From Hymenobacter psychrotolerans DSM 18569 (GTDB taxonomy: Bacteria; Bacteroidota; Bacteroidia; Cytophagales; Hymenobacteraceae), in contig NZ_FRAS01000011.1 of assembly GCF_900142395.1 (NCBI RefSeq), forward strand, positions 62,001-126,000: a stretch of DNA of 64,000 nucleotides. Direction: 5' to 3'. Shown one piece after another: positions 33,737-42,697 of the stretch. The notes beneath the pieces were generated by a model. The model did no database searches, was not told where the DNA came from, and saw nothing but the letters and a program-made list of their open reading frames with translations. The position numbers and the translations under genes are program-made. Position 1 is the stretch's first letter, and each line of letters begins with the position of its first letter.

Positions 33737-34330
33737 ATGAAAACCGGATTTAAACGCTCGGTGCTGTTGCGGGCGGTGGTGGCACTGCTGGCCGTGGGGG
33801 CTCCGGCCCTCTCGGGCTGCGGCAAGACTGATTTTGCCAAGCAGCAGGAAGACCGCCAGAACCAATACCGCGCCATTGATGACGCTCTGATTCAGGCCTA
33901 CCTGACGCGCAACAACATCACGTCTTCGGACTATACGCGCACCCCCTCGGGCCTGTATCTGGTGAAAGTGAGCGACGGGCCGGCCACCACCGAAACCATC
34001 AAAAGCGGACAGCAGGCAGATGTGAAATACATCGGCCGCTTCCTGCGCGACCCGGCTACCAGCAACAACTTCAACCAGAACGTTATCTTCGACAACTCCA
34101 CTGACCGGCGAGTACCCTGTGGCTGCCTGAGCCTGACCGTAGGCGCTGGTGGAGTTATCAGCGCTTGGACGGAGGCGCTGCTGCTGATGAAAAAAGGCGA
34201 CCGGAAAATCCTGCTGGTTCCGTCTTATCTGGCGTATGGGCAGGCCGGCAGCCAAAATTCAGCAGGCAGTTTCAGTATTCCGCCTGATGAGCCGCTGGCT
34301 TTCGATATGGAAGTGCTGGACGTTCGGTAA
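33737..34330 (+). CDS. FKBP-type peptidyl-prolyl isomerase lipoprotein (array gene 2)
   Basis: A 197-residue FKBP with a lipoprotein signal (APALSGC, about residues 16-22) and a single C-terminal FKBP domain at about 85-197. The active-site pattern is diverged: VKYIGRFL, VGAGGVISAWTEALLLM (the usual GW after the Ile/Pro is AW here) and PSYLAYGQAGSQ. Prolyl isomerase activity may therefore be weak. The domain contains an insertion (SNNFNQNVIFDNSTDRRVPCGC). Only 12 bases separate it from the next FKBP gene, so they are probably cotranscribed. Confidence 0.87.
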   Translation: MKTGFKRSVLLRAVVALLAVGAPALSGCGKTDFAKQQEDRQNQYRAIDDALIQAYLTRNNITSSDYTRTPSGLYLVKVSDGPATTETIKSGQQADVKYIGRFLRDPATSNNFNQNVIFDNSTDRRVPCGCLSLTVGAGGVISAWTEALLLMKKGDRKILLVPSYLAYGQAGSQNSAGSFSIPPDEPLAFDMEVLDVR

Positions 34331-34342
34331 TTTCAGTCAATC

Positions 34343-34813
34343 ATGCAGACAATTCGGTGCGTACTGCTGCTGAGTTGCTGGCTGGTTTCGGCGGTAGCGT
34401 GGGCCCAAACGGCGCCTGCTACCGCCGATTCGCTTTCCAGCCCGCCCGCCAGCAGCCTTTCTACTCCCAGCGGCCTCCGCTACGTGGTACTCCGGGCCGG
34501 CACTGGCCCCCAGACGGTAGCCGGGGGCCGCGCCGCCGTCTACTACCGGGGCTTTCTGCCCAACGGCAAGCTCTTCGACCAGATGCTGTTTCCGAGCAAG
34601 CCGCTGCGGGTGCGCGCCGGCCGCGGCGACGTCATCAAGGGGTGGGACGAGTTGCTATTGCTGCTGCCCGTCGGGACCCGGGTACAAGCCTGGATTCCGG
34701 CCCGGCTGGCCTACGGGGCCAAAGGTGTCCGAAGCCCTGCCGATGAGGAGCGGTACCTGATTCCACCCGACACCGACCTGCGGTTTGAAATGGAAATCAT
34801 GCCGCTGAAATAA
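34343..34813 (+). CDS. FKBP-type peptidyl-prolyl isomerase, secreted (array gene 3)
   Basis: The smallest of the four FKBP genes, 156 residues. Signal peptide at about 1-22 (ending AWAQ), a short Ser/Pro-rich stretch, then one FKBP domain at about 45-156 with RAAVYYRGFLPNGKLFDQ, GRGDVIKGWDELLLLLPVG and PARLAYGAKG. It lacks a lipobox cysteine, so it should be soluble in the periplasm. Linked by 12 bases to the upstream FKBP gene and 70 bases from the fourth. Confidence 0.88.
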   Translation: MQTIRCVLLLSCWLVSAVAWAQTAPATADSLSSPPASSLSTPSGLRYVVLRAGTGPQTVAGGRAAVYYRGFLPNGKLFDQMLFPSKPLRVRAGRGDVIKGWDELLLLLPVGTRVQAWIPARLAYGAKGVRSPADEERYLIPPDTDLRFEMEIMPLK

Positions 34814-34883
34814 GCCGTGTGGCTTCCTGGGTGTGGCCTGTGGGGCCATGCCTTCGTCTGTTTTGCTTTTTAGCTTTGTTAGT

Positions 34884-35831
34884 ATGCGCCGCCTGCTTCG
34901 TTGTTTGCCGCTGCTGTTTTTGGGGTTCACGGGGGCCGGCTTTCGGCCTTACCAGGGTGAGCCCAAGCCGTTCAGCAAAACCCCTTCCGGTATCGAATAC
35001 CGCATCTACCACAAAGTAAACGGGCGCTACGCGCTACGCCCCGCCACCAGCCCGGCCGCCGCTAGCCAGACCGGAAAAGTGCTGTCGGCGCATCTGCAGT
35101 ACCGCAACGGCAAGGACTCCACGGTGTTCAACTCGCGCCGCCAGCTCGGGATGCCGGTACAGATACCAATGGCAGAGCTGAAAGTGCGCGGCGGCGTGGA
35201 AGAAGCCCTGACGATGCTGCAGCCCGGCGACTCCGCTGTGTTTCGTTTTCAGGCCGATTCCGTGTTTGCGCGTTCCTTTCGGCAGCCCGTGCCGCCGCCT
35301 ATCCGGCAGGGCGGCAACGTGCTGCTGCTACTGGTGAAGGCCAATCAGTTTCTGACGCCCGAAGAAGCCCGCGCCGAGCAGCAGCGTATGGTAGAGCTGG
35401 CGCGCCAAAAGGAAGCCGCCGAAAGCGCCCAGCGCCTGGCCAAAGACATTGCCGCCATTCAGGCCTACGCCACCCGCAACAAGCTGACGCTCCAGAAAAC
35501 CCCGGGCGGCACCCACTACGTCATCACGAAGCGCGGCACCGGCAACACGCCGACGCCCGGCCAGACAGTTTCGGTGTTGTATACCGGCTCGTTGCTGGAC
35601 GGCAAAGTGTTCGACTCATCGGAGAAAAACGGCGGCCGGCCTATCGATTTTCCGATTGGCCGTAACATGGTAATCCAGGGCTGGGACCAGGCCATTCCGC
35701 TGCTGCCCAACGGCAGCAAAGCCATTCTGCTGATTCCCTCGGCCCTGGCTTACGGCAGCCGCGGTGCCGGCGCCGACATTCCCCCGAACGCCATTCTTCG
35801 CTTCGATGTAGAGCTGGTAGCAGTGAAGTAG
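34884..35831 (+). CDS. FKBP-type peptidyl-prolyl isomerase, two-domain (array gene 4)
   Basis: A 315-residue paralogue of the first array gene. It has an N-terminal hydrophobic signal (MRRLLRCLPLLFLGFTGAGF) without a clear lipobox, the diverged first domain (VEEALTMLQPGDSAVFRFQ, about 110-130), a helical linker (QQRMVELARQKEAAESAQRL) and a C-terminal FKBP domain with GQTVSVLYTGSLLDGKVFDS, NMVIQGWDQAIPLL and SALAYGSRGAG. ATG 34884 is preferred over 34833 because it begins a clean signal peptide. A long hairpin follows. Confidence 0.9.
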   Translation: MRRLLRCLPLLFLGFTGAGFRPYQGEPKPFSKTPSGIEYRIYHKVNGRYALRPATSPAAASQTGKVLSAHLQYRNGKDSTVFNSRRQLGMPVQIPMAELKVRGGVEEALTMLQPGDSAVFRFQADSVFARSFRQPVPPPIRQGGNVLLLLVKANQFLTPEEARAEQQRMVELARQKEAAESAQRLAKDIAAIQAYATRNKLTLQKTPGGTHYVITKRGTGNTPTPGQTVSVLYTGSLLDGKVFDSSEKNGGRPIDFPIGRNMVIQGWDQAIPLLPNGSKAILLIPSALAYGSRGAGADIPPNAILRFDVELVAVK

Positions 35832-35850
35832 CGCGCAGACAGCCTGTTCA

Positions 35851-35918
35851 TCAACAAACGCAAAGCCCTCCGGCGGCAGGTTCTGTTACCTGCTGCCGGA
35901 GGGCTTTGCGTTTGTTGA
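35851..35918. terminator. Bidirectional terminator between the FKBP array and recO
   Basis: 30-bp arms at 35851-35880 and 35889-35918 with one mismatch and an 8-base loop. The inner core is GCAAAGCCCTCCGGC. It lies between convergent genes. Confidence 0.88.
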
Positions 35919-35944
35919 TCCGCCTTGTGGCCGCGGTATGCCCG

Positions 35945-36661
35945 CTATTCGGCCAGCACTTCCGAGAGAATGGCCAGTGAGCGGACCTCGCCCAGCCGCT
36001 CGACGTGCAACTGGTAGTAGCGGATGAGCACCGCCAGCAGCTCACGGCGCACGCGGCCATTCGGGATGGAAACGTGGGCCGGGTCGCGGAGCAGCTCATC
36101 AAAATACTGCTCGAACTCCTGGAGGCGCAACGCTGCTGGTCCGCTGCCCTGCGCAGTGGGCACGGTGGCCGCAAAGGCCACCTGGGTTGTAATTTCCTCG
36201 CCTCGCTCTACTCCAAAGCCCAGATAGCGCGCCAAGCCCAGCAGAAACGTCAGCGCAAAGTTTTCCTGCCCGCTGGTTTGCTGGTCGAAGGCCAGCAGGT
36301 TGTCGTGTAGAAACTGAAACAGCGGCACGTTTTCCTCTTCTTCCAGCACGGCGTGGCTTAGAATTTCGGATAGCACCAGCGCCACGCTGCTCTTTTGCAC
36401 ATCGTAGGGAATGCTGCGGTAAGCTTCAGCGCAACGAAACTCCGAAAGGCGGGTGAGGCCGCCCGTGCGCGAGGTATAAGCCACCAGTTCCAGCAGCGTG
36501 AGGGGCTGAAACAAGGCAATCCGGCCCGGGGGCTTAGCCTTGCGCACCCCGTTCACCACGTAGCTCTGCACGCCCAGCCGCTCCGTGTACACCCGCGCAA
36601 TAATGCTGGTTTCACGGTAGCGGATATAGCTCAGAACGATGCCGCGGGTTTTGATTAGCAT
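35945..36661 (-). CDS. recO: DNA repair protein RecO
   Basis: Recombination mediator of 238 residues that helps load RecA in the RecFOR pathway. The N-terminal OB fold (about 1-80) starts MLIKTRGIVLSYIRYRETSIIARVYTE, in two stretches, and continues LFQPLTLLELVAY. A helical C-terminal domain follows (LALFLLGLARYLGFG-type segment in FALTFLLGLARYLGFG). The four-cysteine zinc motif found in some RecO proteins is not seen. ATG 36661 is chosen because it begins the family-typical N-terminus; the upstream 22 codons are unconserved. Confidence 0.9.
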   Translation of the reverse strand: MLIKTRGIVLSYIRYRETSIIARVYTERLGVQSYVVNGVRKAKPPGRIALFQPLTLLELVAYTSRTGGLTRLSEFRCAEAYRSIPYDVQKSSVALVLSEILSHAVLEEEENVPLFQFLHDNLLAFDQQTSGQENFALTFLLGLARYLGFGVERGEEITTQVAFAATVPTAQGSGPAALRLQEFEQYFDELLRDPAHVSIPNGRVRRELLAVLIRYYQLHVERLGEVRSLAILSEVLAE

Positions 36662-36778
36662 GATGCGAAAGTGCTGATGTTGGTAGAGTTGACGGGCTGA
36701 CTTGTGCCATGCCGGAGGCGGCCGCACTGGCGCCCTGCGGCTACTGCGAAACAGTTTTCAGCCCGAAAAAATCCACCG

Positions 36779-39076
36779 TTACTGCTCTACTACGGCAATC
36801 TTGCTGACGCAGCCATTCTTGCCTTCAGCATCGGTGGAAAGCACCAGATACACTCCCGACTGCACTTTGCGGCCGTTGTAGTCGGCCAGATTCCAGACGA
36901 CGGTGCCGCCGGTGGCCGTGGTCTGGTACACGAGTTTGCCGGTAACGTCCGTGATTTTGACGATGCCATTGTTGGCCAGGCCCGACACGCCCACCTGCCC
37001 CATAAAGTTGGTACGCACCGGGTTGGGCGTGACCTTGGCGCACCGCGGCGTGCCTTCCGTAACGGTGGCGGAACCCTTGTAGGCAGCCACGCCGGCCGGC
37101 GTCGCCACGAATACCTCCCCGGTTTTGTCGTTCACCGCCACATCCTGAATCTGGTTGCTGGGCAGTGGACTGTTGCTGGTGGTGAAGTGGTGGACAACGG
37201 CTGTGCCATCCTCATTGAGCAGCCACAGGCCCCGGTCGGTGCCAAACCACTTGCGGTTGGCCCCATCCACGGCCACGGCGCGCACTACTTCCTCGTTCAG
37301 AGCTGGAAACCGGTCGAGAATGGGAGTCGTGAACGAAGCCTGGCCGCCGGTGAAAGCGGAACCTGGGTCATCGAGTACGGCAATGCCTTTGTCGGTAGTC
37401 ACCCAGATAGCACCTTTACGGTCCTTGGCCAGCGCGTACACGGTGTTGGAAGGAAGCCCGTTTGCCGCCGAGAAATACAAGGGAGGCGTTTTGTTCACGT
37501 CGTCATAAGCCATTAGCCCTGAGCCACCTTTGCGCGCCTGCGACGCCCACACAGCCCCAAAATCGTCGAGCACCAGCCGGTCCGGGTTGTCGAAGCCAGC
37601 ATAGAACGGAATGGTGCGCCACGTTTCCGTGCCGGGCGTCAGTACGTGCAGGCCGGAGCGGCCGGCCTGCTCCGGATGGCGGGTCGCTACCCATACGTCG
37701 CCGTTGGTGGCTACCGCCACATCCGTAACCCGCGTGTACGGCTGGCCTGGAATAGCGCTGATCAGGGGGCTGTTAGCCGGGGTATACAGCGTGAAGTCGC
37801 CGGGGCCTTTCCAGCGAAGCAGCCCGTCGCCGTAGCTGCCCACATACAGCGTGCCATCGGGGGTGCGGGCTCCGCGCGTGATGTCTTTGATGTTGGGGTA
37901 CTGCGTGGGCGAAGGGTAGTTCTGCTGGGTATAGTTGGTCCAGCGGCCGGCCTGATAGTCATAGAATCCAAAACGACGCTCCTGTTGCGTATACGCCAGA
38001 TCGAAGGCGCCCGTGTACACCGTAACCGTGTTGGAGCGCGCATCAGCAGACAGCCCAAAAGCCTGAGCAGTTTCGGGTGCATTGCTCATAAACCGCTCGT
38101 AGTTCTGGCGGTCGGTGGTGCGGAGCAGGCCCCGTTGCAAGTCGGCCACGTAGATGGCGCCATCCCTGGCACGCAGCGCGTGCACCGGCGACGGAATACT
38201 AGGGCTTTGCAGCACAGTCACGGTATTGGCAGGAACGGTCACTAGGGCTATCAGCGTACCGTTCGTGAACAGCAGGCCGGCCGGCGTCGACACCAGACTC
38301 CAGTAGCGCTCCGAATAGGTATTAAGAGCATCCCAGATGGAGCCGGAGCGGTAACGCAGGATGTTGCCGAAATTCCGTCCGGCATACACTTGGCCTTTGT
38401 GTACGGCCAGTGTCGTGAAGCTCCCATCCGATCCGGGAATGTCCAGCGTCCAGGCGCGGTAGTCGGCCAGGTTGGCCGTGAGGCGGGCGTGCTGCAGACC
38501 TTTGTCGGTGGCAGCAAAGATGAGGCCACCCGAAACGACAGTAGCATAGACCTTTACGTTCACGCCCAGCGGCCCGATATTGGAGTACGTGTCGCGCACT
38601 TCCAGCCGGTTCATGTCGAGCACCAGAATGCCAAAGTCGCAGGACAAATACGCCCGCGTGCCGTTGAAATGAATGTTATTGATGTTTTTGGTACCCGAAA
38701 GCTGCTTGCGCTGAATGTCGCTGATGTTGCGGATTCGGCCGGCATCGGGGCTGAGCAGGTCCAGGTTGGCATCCTGGTAGGCTACCAGCAGCTGCTGGCT
38801 CACCGAGTCGTAGGCAATGGAGCGCACGCCCACGCCATTCAGGTCGTCGCGGCGCGACAACAGCGTGGTGGTAGTAGTTTCCTTATCGAAATAATAGAAC
38901 GAGTTGTCGGCAACTACATAAATACGGCGGCCGGCGTCGGCCAGGATACGGGCCTGGCTGGTGGGCAGGTGCAGCTGCCAGTCGCCGAAGCCCACGCCCT
39001 GCGCCCAAAGTCCCTGCGGGGCAGTCAGCAGAAAAACCAATACCACAGCACTAAAACAACGTAGCAGACGAATCAT
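36779..39076 (-). CDS. porZ: Type IX secretion system component PorZ-like, two-propeller protein
   Basis: Secreted surface protein of 765 residues, the size of PorZ, which delivers anionic LPS to the T9SS sortase PorU. Signal peptide at about 1-25. The N-terminal propeller begins with the family-typical WQLHLPTSQARILADAG, then IYVVADNSFYYFDKE and INNIHFNGTRAYLSCDFG, a pattern I associate with PorZ. A second propeller occupies about 340-670 with two-component-propeller repeats (TVYALAKDRKGAIWVTTDKG). The C-terminus (about 675-765) is a T9SS type A-like beta sandwich (VTPNPVRTNF...GVYLVLSTDAEGKNG). It lies next to recO and before tdk on the same strand. Confidence 0.83.
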   Translation of the reverse strand: MIRLLRCFSAVVLVFLLTAPQGLWAQGVGFGDWQLHLPTSQARILADAGRRIYVVADNSFYYFDKETTTTTLLSRRDDLNGVGVRSIAYDSVSQQLLVAYQDANLDLLSPDAGRIRNISDIQRKQLSGTKNINNIHFNGTRAYLSCDFGILVLDMNRLEVRDTYSNIGPLGVNVKVYATVVSGGLIFAATDKGLQHARLTANLADYRAWTLDIPGSDGSFTTLAVHKGQVYAGRNFGNILRYRSGSIWDALNTYSERYWSLVSTPAGLLFTNGTLIALVTVPANTVTVLQSPSIPSPVHALRARDGAIYVADLQRGLLRTTDRQNYERFMSNAPETAQAFGLSADARSNTVTVYTGAFDLAYTQQERRFGFYDYQAGRWTNYTQQNYPSPTQYPNIKDITRGARTPDGTLYVGSYGDGLLRWKGPGDFTLYTPANSPLISAIPGQPYTRVTDVAVATNGDVWVATRHPEQAGRSGLHVLTPGTETWRTIPFYAGFDNPDRLVLDDFGAVWASQARKGGSGLMAYDDVNKTPPLYFSAANGLPSNTVYALAKDRKGAIWVTTDKGIAVLDDPGSAFTGGQASFTTPILDRFPALNEEVVRAVAVDGANRKWFGTDRGLWLLNEDGTAVVHHFTTSNSPLPSNQIQDVAVNDKTGEVFVATPAGVAAYKGSATVTEGTPRCAKVTPNPVRTNFMGQVGVSGLANNGIVKITDVTGKLVYQTTATGGTVVWNLADYNGRKVQSGVYLVLSTDAEGKNGCVSKIAVVEQ

Positions 39077-39133
39077 GGGCAGAGACTAGCAGAATAGAGA
39101 AATGACCGGCTGCATAACGCCTGACGCCGGAAA

Positions 39134-39757
39134 TTAGTGCTTGTGGGAGGAGGCCGTTTCAAGGGTTGCTTTTTCCTGCATTCCGTCCAGAAAACAGGGG
39201 CGGCAGCGGGCCTCATACGCATCCGTTTCACCGAGCAGAATCTTGTCTTCGGAGGCGGCCATACGGAAGGAGTAGGAGGCAATTTCGCCGCAGCAGACGC
39301 ATACGGCGTGCACTTTGGTCACGTATTCGGCCACGGCCATCAGGGCCGGCATAGGCCCGAACGGCTTACCCAGAAAGTCCATGTCGAGGCCGGCCACAAT
39401 GACGCGGGAGCCGCGGTTGGCCAGCTGCACGCACACTTCCACGAGGCTTTCATCGAAAAACTGGGCTTCATCGATGCCCACCACGTCGCAGCCGCCGGCC
39501 AGCAGCAGGATTTCCTGGGCCACCGGCACCGGCGTGGAACGGATGCTGGTGGCATTGTGCGACACGACATCCTCGACGTGGTAGCGCGTATCCAGCGCAG
39601 GTTTGAAGATTTCGACCCGCTGGCGGGCTATTTTGGCGCGGTTGAGGCGGCGAATCAGTTCCTCGGTCTTGCCCGAAAACATGGAGCCGCACACCACCTC
39701 AATCCAGCCCCGGCGGGGTACATCACGGCCATTGCCGACACGGGGTTCAATAAACAC
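39134..39757 (-). CDS. tdk: Thymidine kinase
   Basis: Phosphorylates thymidine to dTMP in pyrimidine salvage. From GTG 39757 it has 207 residues. The P-loop [10 protein letters not shown] (about 24-33), the DEAQFF Walker-B-like segment ([10 protein letters not shown], about 105) and the zinc-binding cysteines CVCCGE...CRPC (about 155-190) define the type II thymidine kinase family. The longer frame has no Met before GTG that fits, and the N-terminus MFIEPR is typical for Bacteroidota enzymes, so a GTG start is chosen. The tail SSHKH is His-rich. Confidence 0.93.
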   Translation of the reverse strand: MFIEPRVGNGRDVPRRGWIEVVCGSMFSGKTEELIRRLNRAKIARQRVEIFKPALDTRYHVEDVVSHNATSIRSTPVPVAQEILLLAGGCDVVGIDEAQFFDESLVEVCVQLANRGSRVIVAGLDMDFLGKPFGPMPALMAVAEYVTKVHAVCVCCGEIASYSFRMAASEDKILLGETDAYEARCRPCFLDGMQEKATLETASSHKH

Positions 39758-39972
39758 AGACTTGTCAGTTGCAGGTTGCCAATTGTCCGGGAGCCAGGGC
39801 TCATCGGAACAACTAAAGTACGGCTTTCGATGGGTTAGCTCCAACCCGGCGTGGCTGGCCCGGGCCGGAGCACACAGCCTCAGCAAGTTGCCGGCGCCAG
39901 AAGCCCGGCCCCGAATATTCGCCGGGCTTCATAGCCGCATAAGTTGAGCCCGGCAACAGAATAAAAGCGCTG

Positions 39973-40299
39973 CTACAGCGTATACTGCATGTGCGGCAGC
40001 TGTGTGGCCTCGGGCACGCGGCCGGTTACGGTGCCTTCCGGCAGGCGCGCCTGGCAGGTCAGCCGCTCAGTGGGCAGCAGGCGGCCGGCGGCCAGGTAGC
40101 GCAACTCCGGGCCGGTGGGCGGCGTTAGGGCCTCGGCCCCACTAGTTACGATGAGGCGGCAGGTGGTACAGCGCCCTTTGGCGCCACAGGCGTGCATCCA
40201 GTCGAGGCCGGCGGCATGCAGGGCAGCCAGCAGGGTGGCGCCTGATGGCACGGGCACGGCCGCAGCGGCTGGCAGGTTTTGCACGGTGAGCGTAGGCAT
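39973..40299 (-). CDS. [2Fe-2S] ferredoxin, plant-type fold
   Basis: A 108-residue electron carrier. Cysteine ligands follow the plant-type pattern: ACGAKGRCTTCRL (about 38-48) and a distal Cys in LTCQARLPEG (about 82). There are no transmembrane segments and no flavin domain, so it must act with an unseen reductase or oxygenase. Its start codon is only 36 bases from the divergent start of the gene at 40336. The partner enzyme cannot be named from context. Confidence 0.88.
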   Translation of the reverse strand: MPTLTVQNLPAAAAVPVPSGATLLAALHAAGLDWMHACGAKGRCTTCRLIVTSGAEALTPPTGPELRYLAAGRLLPTERLTCQARLPEGTVTGRVPEATQLPHMQYTL

Positions 40300-40335
40300 T
40301 TTCCTTAACTTTCTGACCTGAATCAGGTGTTTTCG
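40300..40335. promoter_or_regulatory. 36-base divergent intergenic region with a 13-bp palindrome
   Basis: ACCTGAATCAGGT (40316-40328) is an odd palindrome midway between two divergent start codons. TAACTTTC at 40306-40313 is one base off the -7 box for the + strand gene. The space is too short for two standard separate promoters, so promoters must overlap the genes or the operator. Confidence 0.35.
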
Positions 40336-41511
40336 ATGAACAACAAAGATAGCGCGGCCTTCCGCGAACAATACGGCCGCCGACTGGCTACCCAACTCTG
40401 CGACCAGCACTTCGGCGCCCGCCCCACCGCCACCCTCGATGGGCCGGCGGTTTTGCGCTTCACTCCTATCCGGCAGGTAAATCTGTTTGTGGTGCAGCAG
40501 CTGCTGGCACAATGGACCCAGGAAATGGCCCGCCTGCGCAGCCCCTACTTCGATTTCGAGGCCGAAGACGTGCGCCAGGCTCTCACCCAGTTCATGAACA
40601 CTCTGTCGCGGCGCATCAAGCTGGCGCGCCCGACTTTCGAGCCGCTGCTGGCCCGTGCCATCACCGATACGCTGGCTATTCCGCTGGACCCGGCCGCTAC
40701 GTTCGAGCAAAAGTTGCTGGGTGGCCAGCCTACGGCTACTCCTGAGCAGCTCCGCGACGCGCTGCGCTACCTGGATACGGATAAGCTTTTCTACCAGGAT
40801 TTTCTGGACTCGCTGCCCGCCGGTACCGCCCAAAGCCAGGAGGCACTACGGAAACGGTTTGCGCTGTATCAGGAAGCCAACTACAAGCATCACCAGCCGC
40901 TGGCCAGGCTGGTGGAGGAATTCAACGCCCTGCTCCCCCTGACTGCGGAGGAGCTGCAAGGAGCCGCCCCCGCTGAGCCGGTTGTGGCCGCCGTCTCCAC
41001 CCCGGACGCACCGACTCCGGTAGTCTCTTCGCCGCCACCAGCTCCAGAACCGGTGCGGCCGGCTGAGGTGCCCCTGCCAGCACCGGCAGTAGCGGCGCCC
41101 AAGCCCGCCGCCCCGGCCAGTGCTCCGGTCACCCAGTCCCGGTTTGTTGCTGATGCTGAACCAGCCGCGGTTCCGCTCTACGAAAAGCTGAAAGCCGGGC
41201 AGCCGGCTACGGCACCGCTCAGCGAAATCCTGCGTCCGGAGCGCACTGCAGCCACCCTCGCCGACCAGGCGCCCAAGGTGGAAACACTGCGTGAGGCCAT
41301 TTCCATTAATCAGCGCTTCAGCTTCATCAATGAGCTGTTTAGCGGCGAAAACATGGAGTACCATGCTGCCATTCAGCACCTGGACACCCTGCCCGATGCC
41401 GAAACCGCCAAGCGCTATGTTACGCAGGACCTGGCCGGCACCCACGACTGGAGCCGCAAAGACGAGCACGTCAACAAGCTCCTGAAGCTGATAGACCGCA
41501 AATTCGCCTGA
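40336..41511 (+). CDS. Conserved-looking hypothetical protein with Pro/Ala linker
   Basis: A 391-residue cytoplasmic protein. The N-terminal helical domain (about 1-210) contains FREQYGRRLATQLCDQHFG, VLRFTPIRQVNLFVVQQLL and FEAEDVRQALTQFMNTLS. A Pro/Ala/Val-rich disordered linker (about 215-275) is followed by a C-terminal helical domain with INQRFSFINELFSGENMEY and an end WSRKDEHVNKLLKLIDRKF. The C-terminal part resembles a short conserved tail I have seen in Bacteroidota hypotheticals, but no function is known. No signal or membrane segment. It is followed by a hairpin terminator. Confidence 0.8.
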   Translation: MNNKDSAAFREQYGRRLATQLCDQHFGARPTATLDGPAVLRFTPIRQVNLFVVQQLLAQWTQEMARLRSPYFDFEAEDVRQALTQFMNTLSRRIKLARPTFEPLLARAITDTLAIPLDPAATFEQKLLGGQPTATPEQLRDALRYLDTDKLFYQDFLDSLPAGTAQSQEALRKRFALYQEANYKHHQPLARLVEEFNALLPLTAEELQGAAPAEPVVAAVSTPDAPTPVVSSPPPAPEPVRPAEVPLPAPAVAAPKPAAPASAPVTQSRFVADAEPAAVPLYEKLKAGQPATAPLSEILRPERTAATLADQAPKVETLREAISINQRFSFINELFSGENMEYHAAIQHLDTLPDAETAKRYVTQDLAGTHDWSRKDEHVNKLLKLIDRKFA

Positions 41512-41527
41512 TTCTTACCTGACTCGC

Positions 41528-41617
41528 CCCGGCAGGGCGGCCCCGAATCGGTTTGGCTGGCGTAGCAACCCTGGCCGCCCGTTGCTTCGGGGCCGCCTTG
41601 CCGGGACGTTCTTTTTC
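41528..41617 (+). terminator. Long-loop hairpin terminator
   Basis: 20-base arms at 41528-41547 and 41586-41605 with one G-U type mismatch, then a T-run (TTCTTTTTC). The 38-base loop is long, so it may also be a decayed dispersed inverted repeat. Confidence 0.65.
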
Positions 41618-41631
41618 ACTTGTTTTCGCTG

Positions 41632-42672
41632 ATGTCTGACGCTTCCCTGCCCCGTTCCTCCCGCTGGCGGCGGTGGCTGCTGGTGTATCTGCTGGCGCTG
41701 GGCATCCTGGCGGGACCGGCCTACACCATGTACGTCCACTACGACTTCTCCCACTCGCTGGACACGCGCAGCTACCTGAGCATGGCCCGGGGCGAGTTTG
41801 AAGGCGTCAGTATTACGCGGCGCTACCGGGTGCTGGTGCCGGCCGTAGCGGGAGCCGTAGTCTGGCCGCTGGAGCAGGCCTATGCGCGGGTCTGGCCGCA
41901 GCGCGCGACATCTGAGTGGCCGCTGCGGCTGGCTTTCTACGTGGTGAATATGGCTCTGCTGGCGGCGGCCGGTGTGGTGCTGTTTGAAACGTGCCGGCTG
42001 TATGGCGCCACGCCGGCAGCGGCGGCTTTGGCCGTGGTAGCCGTGCTGTGCAGCCGCTGGGCCGTGTATACGGCCGGCCTGCCGCTGGTCGACAGCCTGT
42101 ATCTGCTGGTAGTTGCGCTGGCGTTTTACGCTCCCCGGGCGGGCTCGGCAATGGCACTGGTGGCAGTGCTGCTGCTGGGTCCGCAAGCCAAAGAGTCGTT
42201 CGTGTTTCTGGTGCCGTGGCTGCTGCTCTTTGGCCGCTCAGCCCTGAGCTGGCCCCGGCAGCTGGCATGGCTGGCCCTCAGTGGCGCGCTGACCCTGGGC
42301 GTGCGCTACTGGATTGATGCCCGCATCGGGGCACCGCCGGCCGAGAGCGTAAACAATGCCCTGGACCACGTGCATAACATCACGTATTCGCTCCGGCGGC
42401 TATTTTCGGTGAAGGGAGCCGGTGAAATCTTCAGCATCTTCGGTTTCTTCTGGCTTGCGCTGCTGGCGGGCTCACGGGGCCTCCAGGCCCGGCAGCAGTG
42501 GCTGCAGCCGCTTGGCCGGGCGGGGGCCGGGCTGGTAGCAGTGGTGCTCATCCATATGCTGCTCTCCGGCGACCTGGGCCGTATGGGCTACCTGAGCGCT
42601 CCGGTTTTCGCGGTGGCCTTTTCCCTGATTCTCACTTACAAGCCGTGGCTGCGCTCTGCCGCTACCGTATAA
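41632..42672 (+). CDS. Polytopic membrane protein, GT-C glycosyltransferase-like
   Basis: A 346-residue protein with about nine hydrophobic helices. After the first helix the periplasmic-type loop contains HYDFSHSLDTRSYLSMARGEF (in two stretches), which has the Asp-rich character seen in GT-C membrane glycosyltransferase-like proteins (D-x-x-x-Y-L near the first loop). Later segments include LPLVDSLYLLVVALAF and LLGPQAKESFVFLVPW. No catalytic assignment is possible. It is convergent to the 540-residue membrane protein at 42698-44320, which has a similar overall design. Confidence 0.72.
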   Translation: MSDASLPRSSRWRRWLLVYLLALGILAGPAYTMYVHYDFSHSLDTRSYLSMARGEFEGVSITRRYRVLVPAVAGAVVWPLEQAYARVWPQRATSEWPLRLAFYVVNMALLAAAGVVLFETCRLYGATPAAAALAVVAVLCSRWAVYTAGLPLVDSLYLLVVALAFYAPRAGSAMALVAVLLLGPQAKESFVFLVPWLLLFGRSALSWPRQLAWLALSGALTLGVRYWIDARIGAPPAESVNNALDHVHNITYSLRRLFSVKGAGEIFSIFGFFWLALLAGSRGLQARQQWLQPLGRAGAGLVAVVLIHMLLSGDLGRMGYLSAPVFAVAFSLILTYKPWLRSAATV

Positions 42673-42697
42673 GCAGCTCAGCGCAGGGGTTTCAAGC

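Noticed and set aside
39973..40833. Extended 286-codon version of the plant-type ferredoxin
   Set aside because: The extra 178 residues are antisense to the gene at 40336 and lack similarity; the ATG at 40299 gives a normal ferredoxin.
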